A stretch of 64,000 nucleotides of DNA, taken from Liquidambar formosana (lineage: Eukaryota; Streptophyta; Magnoliopsida; Saxifragales; Altingiaceae). This document shows, in pieces, positions 35,684 to 48,384 of the stretch; position 1 is the first letter of the stretch, and every line of letters begins with the position of its first letter. The position numbers were made by a program, and so were the translations under genes. Location of the stretch: assembly GCA_039720395.1 (NCBI GenBank), contig CM077833.1, positions 22,900,271-22,964,270 of the forward strand, written 5' to 3'. A model generated the notes under the pieces. That model saw only the letters and a list, made by a program, of their open reading frames with translations. It made no database searches and had not been told where the DNA came from.

Positions 35684-38600
35684 ATGCAGCTGATTCAATG
35701 TACCTGGACATACCCGGAAATGCTAAGCTTAAGACCGTCAAATTTGCCGACTCTTTCAAGGAGTTTAAGGAGAAGTGTCGATACTATTGCTATTCGAAGC
35801 TCCAGGTACCCATCTTTCATGGCGACCGCATCAACCATTTCGACCCAGAAAGAGGCCGTTTCGACTCAGGACGAGTCGACCCAGAAGATCCAACAGCCCT
35901 TACAGGTAATCCTAACTATCATTGCTTCGATTGGTGCTCGATTTTGAAGGTATCTCTGTGATGGGTCTTCTTTGAATTCGAAAGGGGTTTTGCCGTTCCG
36001 ACGTAATATATGCACGATTACACGCGCACACACTAGTCTGAACCAGGGCATAGCTAAGAAAATGGAGTACTGCAACAAAATAAAAATACATAAACATGTT
36101 GCTTTTGTGCACATAAAAAAGAATTGCAAGACCAAAATGCAAACAAGGATTTCTTTTTGAAAACGAATTATCTTGAAGGGAATTTTAAGATAAGTGACTG
36201 GTAATTGCATATTATCTCTCTCTCTCTCTCCACACACGCACACACACATATATCTCTCTATTGTAGAGAGACAATCTATGATGGGGCACGGCCCATCAAA
36301 ATTTATAGGAAATCGTTTTGTAGACAAATGGTAGTACCATGTATCGATGGAGATCATTGAAATAGATCTAACACATTAAAATAGATATATTTCTAATATC
36401 ACAAGGATTAATGATGCAAGATGTTATGTCTTTATGTTTATTGAACGGATTATATAGCTATGTGTTCGAGCGAAAATAAAATTAAGGTTTTTTATAGATG
36501 AAGAGAATTATTTAGTCAAAATTTTATTTTTACATCCCCAATATATTGACGGTCTAGAATGTTACATAAACTTACCTTTTTGCATATAAAATGGGGCAAT
36601 GATATATATTATTTACACTTTATTGTTTTGATGCTCTATTGGCCTTTTGGAAGTTTGTGTAATTAATATTTGATGCATTCCTTGTTAGTTAGTTTATATA
36701 GGGAATAACTTACAGTTAGTTCAATAGATTTGATGTGAATTTAGTGCTATGTTTTCCACATCATTGCTTTTGTTGTATCTACTGAACCTTGAGCATGATG
36801 GGTGCTTATGAACAATAAGGTAGTCGAGGAAGTGCAGGCTTTGGATTTGCACAAACTGGACCCATTTATTGGATCAAAATTAGGAAATAGAGAGCGCATT
36901 TGAATATTGCAGCTTTATGAGCTTTCTAGTTGGACTTGTATGAATTGTATTAACAGAAATCCAAATTGATTTTCAAGAACTATCCTCCATGTTACCACGT
37001 TTTCTCCATTCACCCTTTATTTTCTTGTAATCTTTAACCTGCATAATCTTATCCACAACTGATTGTTGTTTCTTTGAACATACACTGATCATGACAAATG
37101 ATTCTCTTTTACTTTACCCATTATTGAAATTGTTCATATCACTCCTGAACAATGAACTGGGTATCAAATAGTATATTGACAATCACTTGATTTCCCAAAT
37201 TCCATAGGAATTTTGCCATTGCAATGTGAAGTGCTATTGCTATGACCAAGATTTTTGCACTTTAATAACCTTTAGAGGAATCTTATGAATGAAAGTATGA
37301 GAGCCTTGAATCTAAAGAATCCTTTCTATAGGCAATTGGTTTCCTTTAATACCTCTTTGATTGGTTATTCATCTTTGGATATCAATGGGAAGCAATCGCC
37401 TCTTTCATATCCTTGTAATTGACTGTTGGCATGTTGCACAAGATTGTTTCTTTTAGGGTTCTCTCTGAAGTTTATATGTGTGTATTTTATTTAAGATGAT
37501 CATATCCATCCACTTGTCATGGACAATGATGCTTCCAGTCTATCTCTTATCCCAAAAAAAAAAAAAAAAAAAAAAAATGATAAAGAAAGCTTCCGACTCC
37601 ATCAGCTCCATTAGCTTCATTGCTGGACATGATTTCCATGGTTTGTCATTCTTCTAGCTGTCCAGGATTGTTCACTCGCTATCTATCACTACAGAGTTAA
37701 ACTATGGTTCATTTGCAATGCAATCTTGACTGCATTAATAACCATCTTTTATGCACTCCAATTGAAGTATCCTTGGAGATTATCATTCTGCAAATTTCCG
37801 TGATTAGTAGTATTGAATATATTATTCCTGGGTTTAGAATTCTGCCAAATTATGTCATTTGATGACTTCAGCCCAACTCCCACTGAATATTCATAAAAAA
37901 AAAATTCAGGTTGCACACATTTGATGTTATATCACCGACAGGTTGTACTTCCACCTTCATAAATGTGCCCTGTTTGGCTACTGTACAGTACTCTGTACTT
38001 TAGATGACTCTTAAGATCTCCTTAGTATTTTCATATTTCCAACTCACTAAATATCATTTTTTTAGGGTGCCAAATTAACGTCTTGGAGGATTAATTTCTG
38101 AGATTAGTAGGAAAATACATCACTAATGAAGGGGAATGGCATGGCCATGCCTTTCAGCATTTACAAGCGCCTGAATATGCCATTCCTATGAGCATTTACC
38201 AGTACCAGATATATTTTGAAAGGTTATTAGCTAAACACAGCCACCCCCCCCCCCCCCCCCCCTCTTCTTATTCCACCCAGCAGTCAAGTTAGACTTCCAA
38301 CTGGGGAATAAGCTGATTTGGGATCAGACTACTACCAATGACTAGTTCTCAACCAAAAGATCAGAACAACCAAAATACCTTATTCCCTTGCGGAACATGA
38401 CATTACCCCTGCTGGGGTTTTCAGAAAAAAGCTTCCATTTCTCTGAGAGCATGAAACATTCATTTGGTTATTTTGTTCACCATTTGATTGAGGTGCAGAA
38501 AAATTATGATGTCTGTGTCCTGGATGTTAATATTTGTAAAGCAATTACCTTCCCCTGGGCTGCCCGCAATCCTTTCAGTGATGTGATATTATTTTCAAGC

Positions 38601-41600
38601 CTGGAGAGAAAACTCATTCTTATCCTCTGCCATTGGAGGTTTAATTTGGTACCAACCTTAGTTCTCATAATTTTTGTGATGCAGGTAGTAACCATGATTC
38701 AAAATTTTGAAATGTATCTGCAAAGCCTTTTAAAATGATTTTGGGGAGCGGAACAAATATAATTAAAATTTGAAATTGTACATCTTTTATTAAAAGATCT
38801 AGAGCTCCCTATGCTAGGCATTATTCTCTTCCTTCATTTGCCTTCCCTCCAGCATTGAACACTTATTATCCAATCTATTTAACTATTCGTTGTTAAAAAG
38901 GATCAGTTTTTTCCTGTGGATAACTAATCACATCTTTTGTTGTGAAAATAAACTTCAAAAGACTGAAAGAATTCAACATCTTAAAGATATAAATTCTACT
39001 ATGAGCTTCCCCTAAATCTATATTTTTTGTCATCTTTCTTAGAACATGCACCAGAGCCTTACAGTATAAGGTTGGTCTCATAGATTTTTGCTCCTTTGAA
39101 GTTCATGCACAATCATGGGTGTAGTCTAGTGTAAAAACTTTGGCACACATATTCTACAAACAGTTCTGCTGTGTGGATAAGAAAACGGTGACAGATAGTA
39201 CAGATCATAGAAAGAGGTCATACAAAAGCATATGGGGGTGTGCCCACTGTGTAGCCTTACTATTATATTATACCAGAATATAATAGTTTTAAGCTTTTTA
39301 AAACACCCTTAATGTTTGGGAACTTTGGGGTGTTGGACACTCCTATCATGTTATAAAAACTCTATATATTAAAGTGGGCAAAAGTGGGCATATTTTTGAA
39401 GCGTCATAAATATATCACATAGCCCTACCATGTCATGTTGTGGTAGACATGGGGGCTGTAGTTGAGGTGAAGGGTCTGGGTATCTACTACCTGAGGTATC
39501 TTGATGCTTTTGTCCGCTGCTTCTAGGTTTTGCGAGGTGCACTTCTTTGGCTCTTGTCTTGTTCTTCTCATGCCTATCTTATTTTTTCTCCCAAGAGTGG
39601 TCTTAGTAGGTTAATGGGAACTAGATGCCTGGTTTTTCTGTTACACAGCCAAATAAACCAAGATTCTTTAAAAGTTGATTGATCGAATGTCATTACGTGG
39701 TTCGAAGAAGGCAGAGGAGGTTTTTGGAAGTTCTCAAATATTTAAAAGAGGTAATTGATATGTGGAGTTACAGTGTAGTTTTCTTGGACTTTAAACTGTG
39801 AAGGTAAGAGGGGAGCTTTGGCATTAGAAGACTTTTATGGGAGTCTTAGCCTTGTGAGTATGTTTTGAGTATTTCTATGCTCTATCTTCTTTTCTTCTTT
39901 AAAGCAATGTCTTCTTCTTGCTTTCTATTCCTCTTTTCCTCCCTGTATAAATTTTTATTTCTCATTGTAGAAAATATCTGTGTTCATCATTCCTTCGAAG
40001 GGCTTTTGCAATGCTGGTGGTGTAAAATCAGATGTCTTAAACAACTGAACATCATAGTTGCACTTCCATGAGGCACGCAATAATCACTCAATGATATTAT
40101 AGTGTGATTATGGCATCTTCTCTATTCAAAGTATGGTGCCTAGTAAGCTTTATGAAATGTTCATCTCTTATTCAGCTTGCATTTGAAATCTGGTTACATT
40201 TATTTGTGGCATATTTTCTGTTTCGTTGTGTAAGATCTCCATATTAGAATGAATTTGTTTTGTTGGACTGCCATACAGACCAGGGTTTTGACCTGTTTTA
40301 TTCCAGATCTAAATTTGTCTATCCTGACCTGATTTTCGGTTATCTTTGCTTGAGGTTTTGTTCTGAATATATGTATATATATTTCCAATAAGTTTTTATA
40401 ATTGGATTGGTTTGGTTTACGAAGTGTAAAATGGCTTGAGGCCAGGTTTGGTTAGGGTTGATACATTTTCTGTGAAAATCGATGAGAAGTCCTAAACCTG
40501 TGATTATGTTGGGTAAGATTACCTACTTTTGCTACAGCCCTGAGAAGTTTAAGTTGATTGTTTGGGCCTGAGGCTCAGGTTGGGTTTGTTTGATGACAAA
40601 ACAAACCAAACGAAATCCAGGATCTAAGGCATCAAACTGAAAAGCATTACTAAATAATGCGGTGTCTGTACTCTGCACTAATACAAATCAATAAGGCACA
40701 TGGAAGTGTCTGTTTTTAGTTCTGGCGTGGACCTATTGCCTTATTTTGGATTAGATCTTCAAGAATTTAATATGTTTGCACTGGTTCTAATGAGTTACTT
40801 TTACATGTCTCATATAAGGGCTTATTAAAGAGATTCCTTTACATCTGTCCACCCGTTTATTTAATTCCTCTGCTCTTATAGGTAATGATGAAGTATATAT
40901 TCGTTTCCTTATGTTGGTCTCTGAATACTCAACTTACCAAAGCCTTGGTCCCAACCACTTGGGGTGTTTTAGTGCAGAATGATAGTCAAGCATCTTCACC
41001 TTCAGTTTTTTCTTTTTTTTTTTTTCGCAATAGGTGAATGTCTGGTAAAAGGAAAAATTTCCAGCATGGTTTCCTTATGTCATGCAATTGAATGGCTTGT
41101 CCTTGTGTATAAACCCCACGACCCCCCTTCTCTTCTTTCTTCTTTTTTCTTTTTCTCCCCTCTTTTTCTTTTTGTGCCTTTTCGTAAGTTCTTTTTCCCC
41201 ATCTTTGTCAGGTAGCAAAGCGCTTGGAGAAATTCAAAACGACAATCTTTACCCAAATGAGTATGCTTGCCATCAAGCATGGAGCAATTAATCTTGGCCA
41301 AGGCTTTCCTAACTTTGACGGTCCTGAGTTTGTCAAAGAAGCAGCCATTCAAGCCATTAAGGATGGGAAAAACCAATATGCCCGTGGATATGGAATTCCT
41401 GACCTCAACTCTGCTGTGGCTGCTCGGTTCAAAAAAGATACTGGGATTATGGTGGACCCTGAAAAGGAAGTTACTGTTACCTCAGGGTGCACCGAAGCAA
41501 TTGCTGCAACCATGTTAGGCTTGATTGATCCTGGCGATGAGGTGATCCTCTTTGCTCCATTTTATGATTCTTACGAAGCCACTCTTTCCATGGCAGGTGC

Positions 41601-42363
41601 TAAAATAAAATGCATCACATTACGACCTCCAGATTTTTCTGTCCCCATCAGTGAGCTCAAGTCTGCTATCACAAAGAAAACCCGTGCAATCCTTTTAAAC
41701 AGTCCACATAACCCCACAGGAAAGATGTTCACTCGGGAAGAACTCAATGTGATTGCATCTCTCTGCATCGAGAATGACGTATTGGCTTTTACAGATGAAG
41801 TTTACGACAAGTTGGCTTTCGAAATGGATCACATTTCCCTAGCTTCTCTTCCTGGAATGTATGAGCGGACAGTGACTATGAATTCTCTAGGGAAGACATT
41901 CTCTTTGACAGGTTGGAAGATTGGGTGGGCAATAGCTCCTCCACACTTGACTTGGGGAGTGCGGCAAGCACACTCGTTCCTCACATTTGCTACTTCCACC
42001 CCGATGCAGTGGGCAGCGGCAGCAGCACTTCGAGCTCCAGACTCATACTATGAGGAGCTAAAGAGGGATTACATGGCAAAGAAGGCGATTTTGGTGGACG
42101 GGTTGAAGGCTGTTGGTTTCAAGGTATTCCCATCGAGTGGGACTTATTTCGTTGTGGTGGATCACACCCCTTTTGGGCTAAAAGATGATATTGCATTTTG
42201 CGAGTATCTGATCAAGGAAGTTGGGGTGGTAGCAATTCCTACGAGCGTTTTCTACTTGAACCCAGAAGATGGAAAGAACTTGGTGAGATTTACCTTTTGC
42301 AAGGATGAGGAAACTTTGACAGCCGCAGTTGAGAGAATGAAGGAGAAGCTAATGAGGAAATGA
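35684..42363 (+). CDS. PLP aminotransferase, kynurenine / DapC-like, organelle-targeted
   Basis: A class I PLP-dependent aminotransferase closely resembling, from memory, Arabidopsis At1g77670 (annotated as kynurenine-oxoglutarate or DapC-like). Exon 1 is 35684-35905 (74 codons, donor CAG|GTAATC). Exon 2 is 41212-42363 (383 residues plus TGA, acceptor TTGTCAG). They join in phase 0, giving 457 residues. Residues 1-50 are rich in Ser, Arg and Leu with few acids, like a plastid or mitochondrial transit peptide. The next ATG (codon 50) begins MATASTISTQ. Catalytic features: the INLGQGFPNF substrate loop (99-108), SPHNPTGK (238-245), FTDEVYDK (267-274, cofactor Asp) and NSLGKTFSLTGWKIGW (298-313) with the Schiff-base Lys about 302. 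The catalytic domain is one uninterrupted exon. Exact substrate is uncertain from sequence. Confidence 0.9.
35906..41211 (+). other. 5.3-kb first intron of the aminotransferase gene
   Basis: GT-AG intron with CT/CA microsatellites (36215-36250), a poly-A run (37555-37576), a C run (about 38246-38262), and T-rich sequence before the acceptor. I saw no convincing nested gene or complete transposon. The 116-residue ORF at 38388 begins with a non-ATG codon and resembles nothing I know. Confidence 0.6.
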
Positions 42364-43790
42364 TCTAAACTACGGTTTTAATTTTATTGCACGCTTCTAA
42401 GCATTTGGGTTTAGAGAGAATTTATTTTCCGCCCCTGCAGGTTGATGGCAATTTAAGTTTATATATTGTATGAACTGATTAAACATTTTGAAAATGAGGA
42501 CCGACATTTTGAAATTTCTCGTGTGCTTGTCTGGGGCAAGGGAAGGGTATCGGCCCCCGATGGCATGGATAGTCGGTCGGCTTGGGCCTGTGCTGTGTAC
42601 AGATGATGATTCACATTTCATGGGAGATTGCGATCGATTAGTTTTTTCTTTGTTTTTTTTTGGTGGTTGCATTAACCCGTTAGGGACACAAGCTCACGTT
42701 TCTATGGTTTCAATCTCTATTTTCTTGAATTGACTGCAAAACTCTCAGATCAAAAAATGGTTATTTACTTTGTATATATTGCAGGAAATCTTAGGCAAAA
42801 AGCGTGATGGTAATTGGTAACCGGCGTGTTATTTCACCGGTGAGTCTGTGTGTCCGAGTGTCTCTTTTCTCTCTCTCTCTGTGGTCTCCGTGTCCGAGTG
42901 TCGCTCTCTCTCGCTTGCTCTGTGCATTCGATGGCTAATATGAGGGGTTCGAATGGGAAGAACGGGTCATGGGCAGGGTGAGCCAACTAAGGCCCATCAG
43001 GGGTACAGGACCCGGCCCACTCCAATCTTTAAAATTTTGATTTTTTACATAGAATTTATGACATCTATAGATTTGTCCTTATATTAGTTTTTTTTTTTTT
43101 TTTTTTTTTTTCGGGAAGTTCATTGATTTAGATTTTATTATTTAACACCCATAACAAGATTCTGTTGACCATAGTTGATATAAGGAACTACTGCAAATGA
43201 CGAAGAAGAATGGGGGTGATTTTTCACTTGATAATAAATTAATAATAATAAAAAAAAAAAATCCTATAAGTTGCGCCACTCTATAGAGAACATTTATCTA
43301 GGGTAGATCAAACCCTATAAGTTGATTTATCTAGGGTTGCACGCACACTCAGAGTCCGACTAGGTATCTTTCTCTATTTATTGTTGTTTCATTTTTTTCT
43401 ATTCATTTATTCAAAATAAAACAAGGAAAGAAAAGGCAAACATAGGAGAATAGTGAGAGTCGAACAAAGTAAGAACAAATTGAGAAAATTAAAATGGAAA
43501 ATAATCAAATCATTTCACTTAATGGTATGTAATTTCTTTTCAGACTCATTAATTTAATTAACAAAGGTCACAAATAATTATCCTTTCTTTTTTTTTTGGT
43601 TGGTTCAATGGGAAGGGTTCAAATCTCTAACATATTCTAATCTTACCCTTAACCTCACCCTCTCTTACCGCTAGGTTAGTCCTAGTGATTTACAAAAAAT
43701 TATCTTTAATGATTAAATATATGCAATGCCCCCTTCCTGGTTTTTTTTTTTTTTTTTGGTTCTTCTTTGAAATGGACCCCATCTAAGATG
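42364..43790. other. aminotransferase 3' flank and intergenic
   Basis: It includes the 3' UTR, CT/TG-rich simple sequence (42850-42915), poly-T runs (about 43088-43111 and 43741-43759), and a SINE-like B-box phrase GGGTTCAAATCTC at 43616. I see no gene. Confidence 0.5.
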
Positions 43791-43799
43791 ATTTTATGG

Positions 43800-44115
43800 A
43801 TTACCTGTTGTTTATGGTGAAAATCTCAGAGAGTAGAGATTGTGAACGCAACCTGAGGTGAACACAGTCTCTCTCGATACAATCACAAGCAAACCGTAAA
43901 ACAGTAAAAGGGTAAAACAATAAAATGGAAATAACAAGGCACCAAAAAATATAAGGAAAGGTAAGATATAGAGAGAATGAAGATTAGATTTACGTGGAAA
44001 ATCCCATGAATAGATAAAATTTACGATGGGAAGGGGATAGACTCACTATGAATTAATAGTTCCAGAGTAAGCCTTTACACTCTCTCTCTCCACTATACTG
44101 CTCCTATTACAGATG
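43800..44115. repeat. possible copia-type LTR remnant
   Basis: The phrases GATTTACGTGGAAAATCCC (about 43987), AGACTCACTATGAATTAATA and the CT-rich run recall LTR ends of plant copia elements read from the minus strand. The ends are not defined and no coding part is present. Low confidence. Confidence 0.3.
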
Positions 44116-44186
44116 GCTAGCTGGGTTCCGTCACATAACACAATAACCTTGCTTTTTGTAGAGAAACCTCCATAATCGTTTCTGCT

Positions 44187-45325
44187 AACTGTTAAATTTT
44201 CATTGGCTCTCCTTAGACAATTCCATTTTCACGTTCATTATCATTGTTGTTAACGGTTTTACTACGTGGCACTATGTTATTTGTCACAGTCGTGTGCCTC
44301 AAATAATGTTAAATTTTCATTGGCTATTCTTAGAATATTCCATATTCACGTTCGTCATCATTGTTGTTAATAGATTTACGACGTGGCACTCGGTTATTTG
44401 TCACAGTCGTGTGCTTCAAATAAGCTTCACTGTTAAATTTTCATTGGCTATTCTTAGAATATTCCATATTCACGTTCGTTATCATTGTTGTTAACGGATT
44501 TACTATGTGGCAATCTATTATTTGTTACAATCGTGTGCTTCAAATAGGCTTCAATTTTAAATTTTTATTGGCTATCCTTAGAATATTCCATATTCGTGTT
44601 TGTTATCATTGTTGTTAACGGATTTACTACGTGGCACTCTCTTATTTATCACAGACTCACAGTCGTGTGTTACAAATAAGTTTCACTGTTAAATTTTCAT
44701 TGGTCATCCTATAGAATATTCTATATTCACGTTCGTCATCATTGTTGTTAACAGTTTTACTATGTGGCACTCTATTATTTGTCACAGTCGTGTGCTTCAA
44801 ATAAGTTTCACTGTTAAATTTTCATTGGCTATCATTAGAATATTTCATGTTCACATTTGTCATCATTGTTGTTAACGGATTTACTACATGCCACTCTGTT
44901 ATATTGTCACAGACTCACAGTTGCGTGCTTCAAATAGGCTTCATTGTTAAATTTTCATTGGCTATCCTTCCAATATTCCATATTCACGTTCGTCATCATT
45001 GTTGTTAACGACTTTACTATGTGGTACTTTGTTATTTGTCACAATCGTGTGCTTTAAATAAGTGAAATAACACAATCGTGTGCTTTAAATAAGTTTCACT
45101 GTTAAATTTTCATTGGCTATCATTAGAATATTCCATATTCACATTCATCATCATTGTTGTTAACGGCTTTACTACATGACACGTACTCTATTATTTGTCA
45201 CAGTCGTGTGCTTCAAATATGTTTCACTGTTTTTTAGACTATTTCATATTCACATTCATCATCATTGTTGTTAACGGATTTACTACGTGACACTCTTTTA
45301 TCCGTCACAATTGTGTACTTCAGTA
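44187..45325. repeat. nine-unit minisatellite, about 120-155-bp units
   Basis: The units contain GTTAAATTTTCATTGGCTAT, ATTCCATATTCACGTTCG, ATCATTGTTGTTAACGG, TTTACTACGTGGCACTCT and CACAGTCGTGTGCTTCAAAT. The conserved GTTAAA start recurs near 44191, 44308, 44432, 44555, 44688, 44813, 44946, 45101 and, degenerate, 45229. Spacings are 119-155 bp. The units have diverged by point changes and small indels. Short ORFs crossing it are repeat products. Confidence 0.9.
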
Positions 45326-46521
45326 TAAGCTTCTAATTCTAGCTACTTGCTCGTGCTTATTGTGACAGCTGTAAAATGATAGCATTTTTCCTATGAAATT
45401 TAACCTATAATTTCACAAAAAATTTTTCTTCCTTTTTTGTTATCTACCCTATTAGATAATATACTTGCATATATCCACAGTTGTGTAAAGGATCTCCTCT
45501 TGACCATCATTTATTTTCTACCATGTGTCATAAATAATTTTAAAAACTAATATGAATTTTGAAACACATATAAGGAAATCTACGGACACACAGACACACA
45601 GATATTACAAATGGCAACAACCCCTTTCCCAACCACGTCTCGTTAGGTAGTAATTAAGTACCTCATCCCTACCCAATCTTGAACCCACCACGGGTTTGAC
45701 ATCAATTTTTATTCCTTATCTTTGCCCCACCCCTTCCCATTTATGCTTAGCGGGGTAGGATGGGACACCCATTACATCTGAAAACCCAAATGGCTTTAAA
45801 AATTAGCGAAAAATATATCTACCACCGAATTAAAAGAAACAGAATGAACTATCATAAGGCAATCAACAATAATTTAGAAATTGTTTATATCTTATCAACA
45901 AATACATATCACAAATAAGGCGAGGGGTTGGGCTTTGAGAATAAAGACATTTTATATATTCCAATGTAGTGTTTGTACGTAATATTATTAGTGTTTTTTT
46001 TTTTGGTAATATTACTAGTTTTAAAGGGCATAATAGTAAAGCTAAAGTGTCTAATCAAGACTGGTTTTTAAAGAAAATCCTAACCTGGCCTCAAACTCTA
46101 ACAGGTTTTAAAAAAAACCTTCCCAAACACACCTCTACCCCCATCAAATAGCATCCGAAACCTTTTCCAATAGAGAGAGGGCATGACCCGTCAAGCCATC
46201 TAGTTGCCATCTTTAATAGAAATACATTTATATTCACATAAACATATAAATATACAAATATGGACACATAAATATATACTCATAATTAGGTAAACATAGG
46301 ACTGCGATATACATATTCAATTTTCTTAAATCATTTTAAACAAGTGATTGAATATGAGTGAGAGGTTACGAGGAAGTCTCCCACATGGGTATGTAGCTAG
46401 GCAACAAATTCCAACCTTTTTACGTGTCCAAGGGTTTCATTTTTTTTATTTTATTTGTTGGGTAAGTGATGCCCAAGAGTTTCGCTTCGTCTAACTTCAG
46501 TCTTCAATATTATCCAAAAAC

Positions 46522-46558
<37 letters not shown>

Positions 46559-46584
46559 CAAAATAAATTAATTCAGAGGCATAT
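45326..46584. other. intergenic upstream of PHT1
   Basis: AT-rich with a (TAA)n microsatellite at about 46523-46557. A pair of TGGCAAC / GTTGCCA phrases (45611, 46190) might mark an old TIR element but no target duplication fits. No gene. Confidence 0.45.
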
Positions 46585-46592
46585 GTATATCC
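46585..46592 (+). promoter_or_regulatory. P1BS phosphate-starvation element
   Basis: GTATATCC fits the P1BS consensus GNATATNC on both strands. It lies about 197 bp upstream of the PHT1 ATG and about 125 bp upstream of the likely TATA box, a typical place for PHR1-type MYB binding. This suggests induction by phosphate starvation (inference). Confidence 0.6.
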
Positions 46593-46713
46593 TTATCTGC
46601 AAAATCCCAACAACTTATAAAGAAAAAAGATTACTCAACCCAAAAAAAAAGGTTGATTCCAAAGAAGATTCGGACTTCAACAGGGATCCGGACTTCTACG
46701 TACAACGAAAATC

Positions 46714-46720
46714 TATAAAT
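46714..46720 (+). promoter_or_regulatory. TATA box of the PHT1 gene
   Basis: TATAAAT in the context AATCTATAAATTCGCC, 75 bp upstream of the ATG at 46789, giving a short 5' leader of about 45 nt. Confidence 0.55.
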
Positions 46721-46788
46721 TCGCCATTGCCTTCTAGGGTTCCCATGCACACTCACACTCTCCATCTCTTTCATTGATCAAATCAACC

Positions 46789-48384
46789 ATGGCTCAAGAC
46801 CAGCTTCAGCTTCTTTCCGTGCTTGACTTGGCAAAAACTCAGGTTTACCACTTCACCGCCATCCTAATCGCCGGCATGGGCTTTCTCACGGACGCCTACG
46901 ATCTCTTCTGCATCTCCCTCGTTACCAAACTCCTCGGCCGGATTTACTACCACATCGAAAATTCGCCCAAGCCGGGAACTCTGCCTCCCAACGTCGCTGC
47001 TGCGGTGAATGCGGTCGCGCTGTGTGGAACCCTAGCGGGACAGATTTTCTTCGGGTGGCTAGGCGACAAGATGGGCCGAAAGCGCGTGTATGGCTTGACG
47101 CTTATGCTCATGGTGGTTTGCTCCATCGGTTCTGGCCTTTCTTTCGGTAGTTCGCCGAAGTCCGTGGTGGCGACGTTGTGTTTTTTCCGATTTTGGCTCG
47201 GGTTCGGCATCGGAGGGGACTACCCGCTGTCGGCGACGATCATGGCGGAATATTCCAACAAGAAAACACGTGGGGCCTTTATTGCGGCGGTTTTTGCCAT
47301 GCAAGGGTTTGGGATTCTCACCGGCGGGATGGTGGCGATCGTCGTCTCAGTGATTTTTCGTGCTTTATATGACGCGCCGGCATATTCCGTTGATCCGATT
47401 GGCTCCACCATTCCTCAGGCGGATTACGTGTGGAGGATTATTCTCATGTTTGGCGCTTTGCCGGCGGCTTTGACGTACTATTGGCGGATGAAGATGCCTG
47501 AAACCCCTCGTTTCACTGCTCTAGTTGCTCAGAATGCTGACAAAGCTTGCGCCGACATGGCGAAAGTTTTGAAGGTTGAAATTCAAGCAGAAAAGGAGGA
47601 TACAGAGAAGCAAGTGCAGGAAAAATCTTACTCTTTTGGGCTTTTTTCGAGGGAATTTCTCCGTCGACATGGGTTGCACTTATTGGGGACGACGACCACC
47701 TGGTTCTTGATTGATATCGCTTACTACAGCCAAAACCTCTTCCAAAAGGACATATTCAGCGCAATTGGATGGCTACCACCTGCAAAAACCATGAGTGCCC
47801 TCACCGAGCTTTTCAAGATCGCCAGGGCTCAAACGCTAATAGCACTTTGCGGCACTGTCCCTGGTTACTGGGTTACCGTTTTTCTCATTGATCGAATTGG
47901 CCGTTTTGCCATTCAATTGATTGGGTTTTTCTTCATGACTGTCTTCATGTTCGCATTGGCTATTCCTTACCACCACTGGACTCTAAAACAGAACAACATT
48001 GGGTTTGTGGTCATGTATGGACTGACATTCTTCTTCGCAAATTTCGGGCCGAATAGTACTACCTTTGTTGTGCCAGCAGAGATTTTCCCAACGAGGTTTC
48101 GGTCGACTTGCCATGGATTTCAGGCGGCGGCCGGGAAGGCAGGGGCGATTGTGGGTGCAATGGGGTTTTTGTATGCGGCGCAGAATCAGGACAAGTCGAA
48201 AACTGATGCAGGGTACCCTGCTGGAATTGGTATGAGAAATTCACTTATTGTGCTTGGTGTGATTAATGTATTTGGGTTGTTGTTTACGTTTCTAGTGCCG
48301 GAGTCCAAGGGAAGATCATTAGAGGAAATGTCAAGGGAGAATGAAGACGCAGAAGAGCAACCCAAAGGGACTACAATTGTCTAG
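46789..48384 (+). CDS. inorganic phosphate transporter, PHT1 family
   Basis: A plasma-membrane H+/phosphate symporter of the major facilitator superfamily, used for Pi uptake. This single-exon CDS gives 531 residues, the usual PHT1 length. The ATG at 46789 has a good context (AACCATGGC). Visible features: N-terminal [24 protein letters not shown] in the first helix (34-40), GDKMGRKR between helices 2 and 3 (92-99), the PHT1 signature [14 protein letters not shown] (142-155), a long hydrophilic central loop (about 250-300), [18 protein letters not shown] in the second half, and the C-terminal [15 protein letters not shown]. Twelve hydrophobic segments are expected. No break was seen. A P1BS site and TATA box lie upstream. 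I cannot tell from sequence whether this is the mycorrhiza-specific or general Pi-starvation subgroup, but sequence flavour favours the general root type. Confidence 0.95.
   Translation: MAQDQLQLLSVLDLAKTQVYHFTAILIAGMGFLTDAYDLFCISLVTKLLGRIYYHIENSPKPGTLPPNVAAAVNAVALCGTLAGQIFFGWLGDKMGRKRVYGLTLMLMVVCSIGSGLSFGSSPKSVVATLCFFRFWLGFGIGGDYPLSATIMAEYSNKKTRGAFIAAVFAMQGFGILTGGMVAIVVSVIFRALYDAPAYSVDPIGSTIPQADYVWRIILMFGALPAALTYYWRMKMPETPRFTALVAQNADKACADMAKVLKVEIQAEKEDTEKQVQEKSYSFGLFSREFLRRHGLHLLGTTTTWFLIDIAYYSQNLFQKDIFSAIGWLPPAKTMSALTELFKIARAQTLIALCGTVPGYWVTVFLIDRIGRFAIQLIGFFFMTVFMFALAIPYHHWTLKQNNIGFVVMYGLTFFFANFGPNSTTFVVPAEIFPTRFRSTCHGFQAAAGKAGAIVGAMGFLYAAQNQDKSKTDAGYPAGIGMRNSLIVLGVINVFGLLFTFLVPESKGRSLEEMSRENEDAEEQPKGTTIV

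Noticed and set aside
38388..38738. 116-residue ORF in the aminotransferase intron
   Set aside because: It starts from a non-ATG codon, has no family resemblance and no supporting splice or promoter context.
45607..46203. Possible hAT element between TGGCAAC and GTTGCCA phrases
   Set aside because: The matching tips are under 12 bp and no 8-bp target duplication fits on either side.
46466..46777. 103-residue ORF upstream of PHT1
   Set aside because: It includes the Asn-coding (TAA)n microsatellite, lies across the promoter and TATA box, and has no protein-like features.
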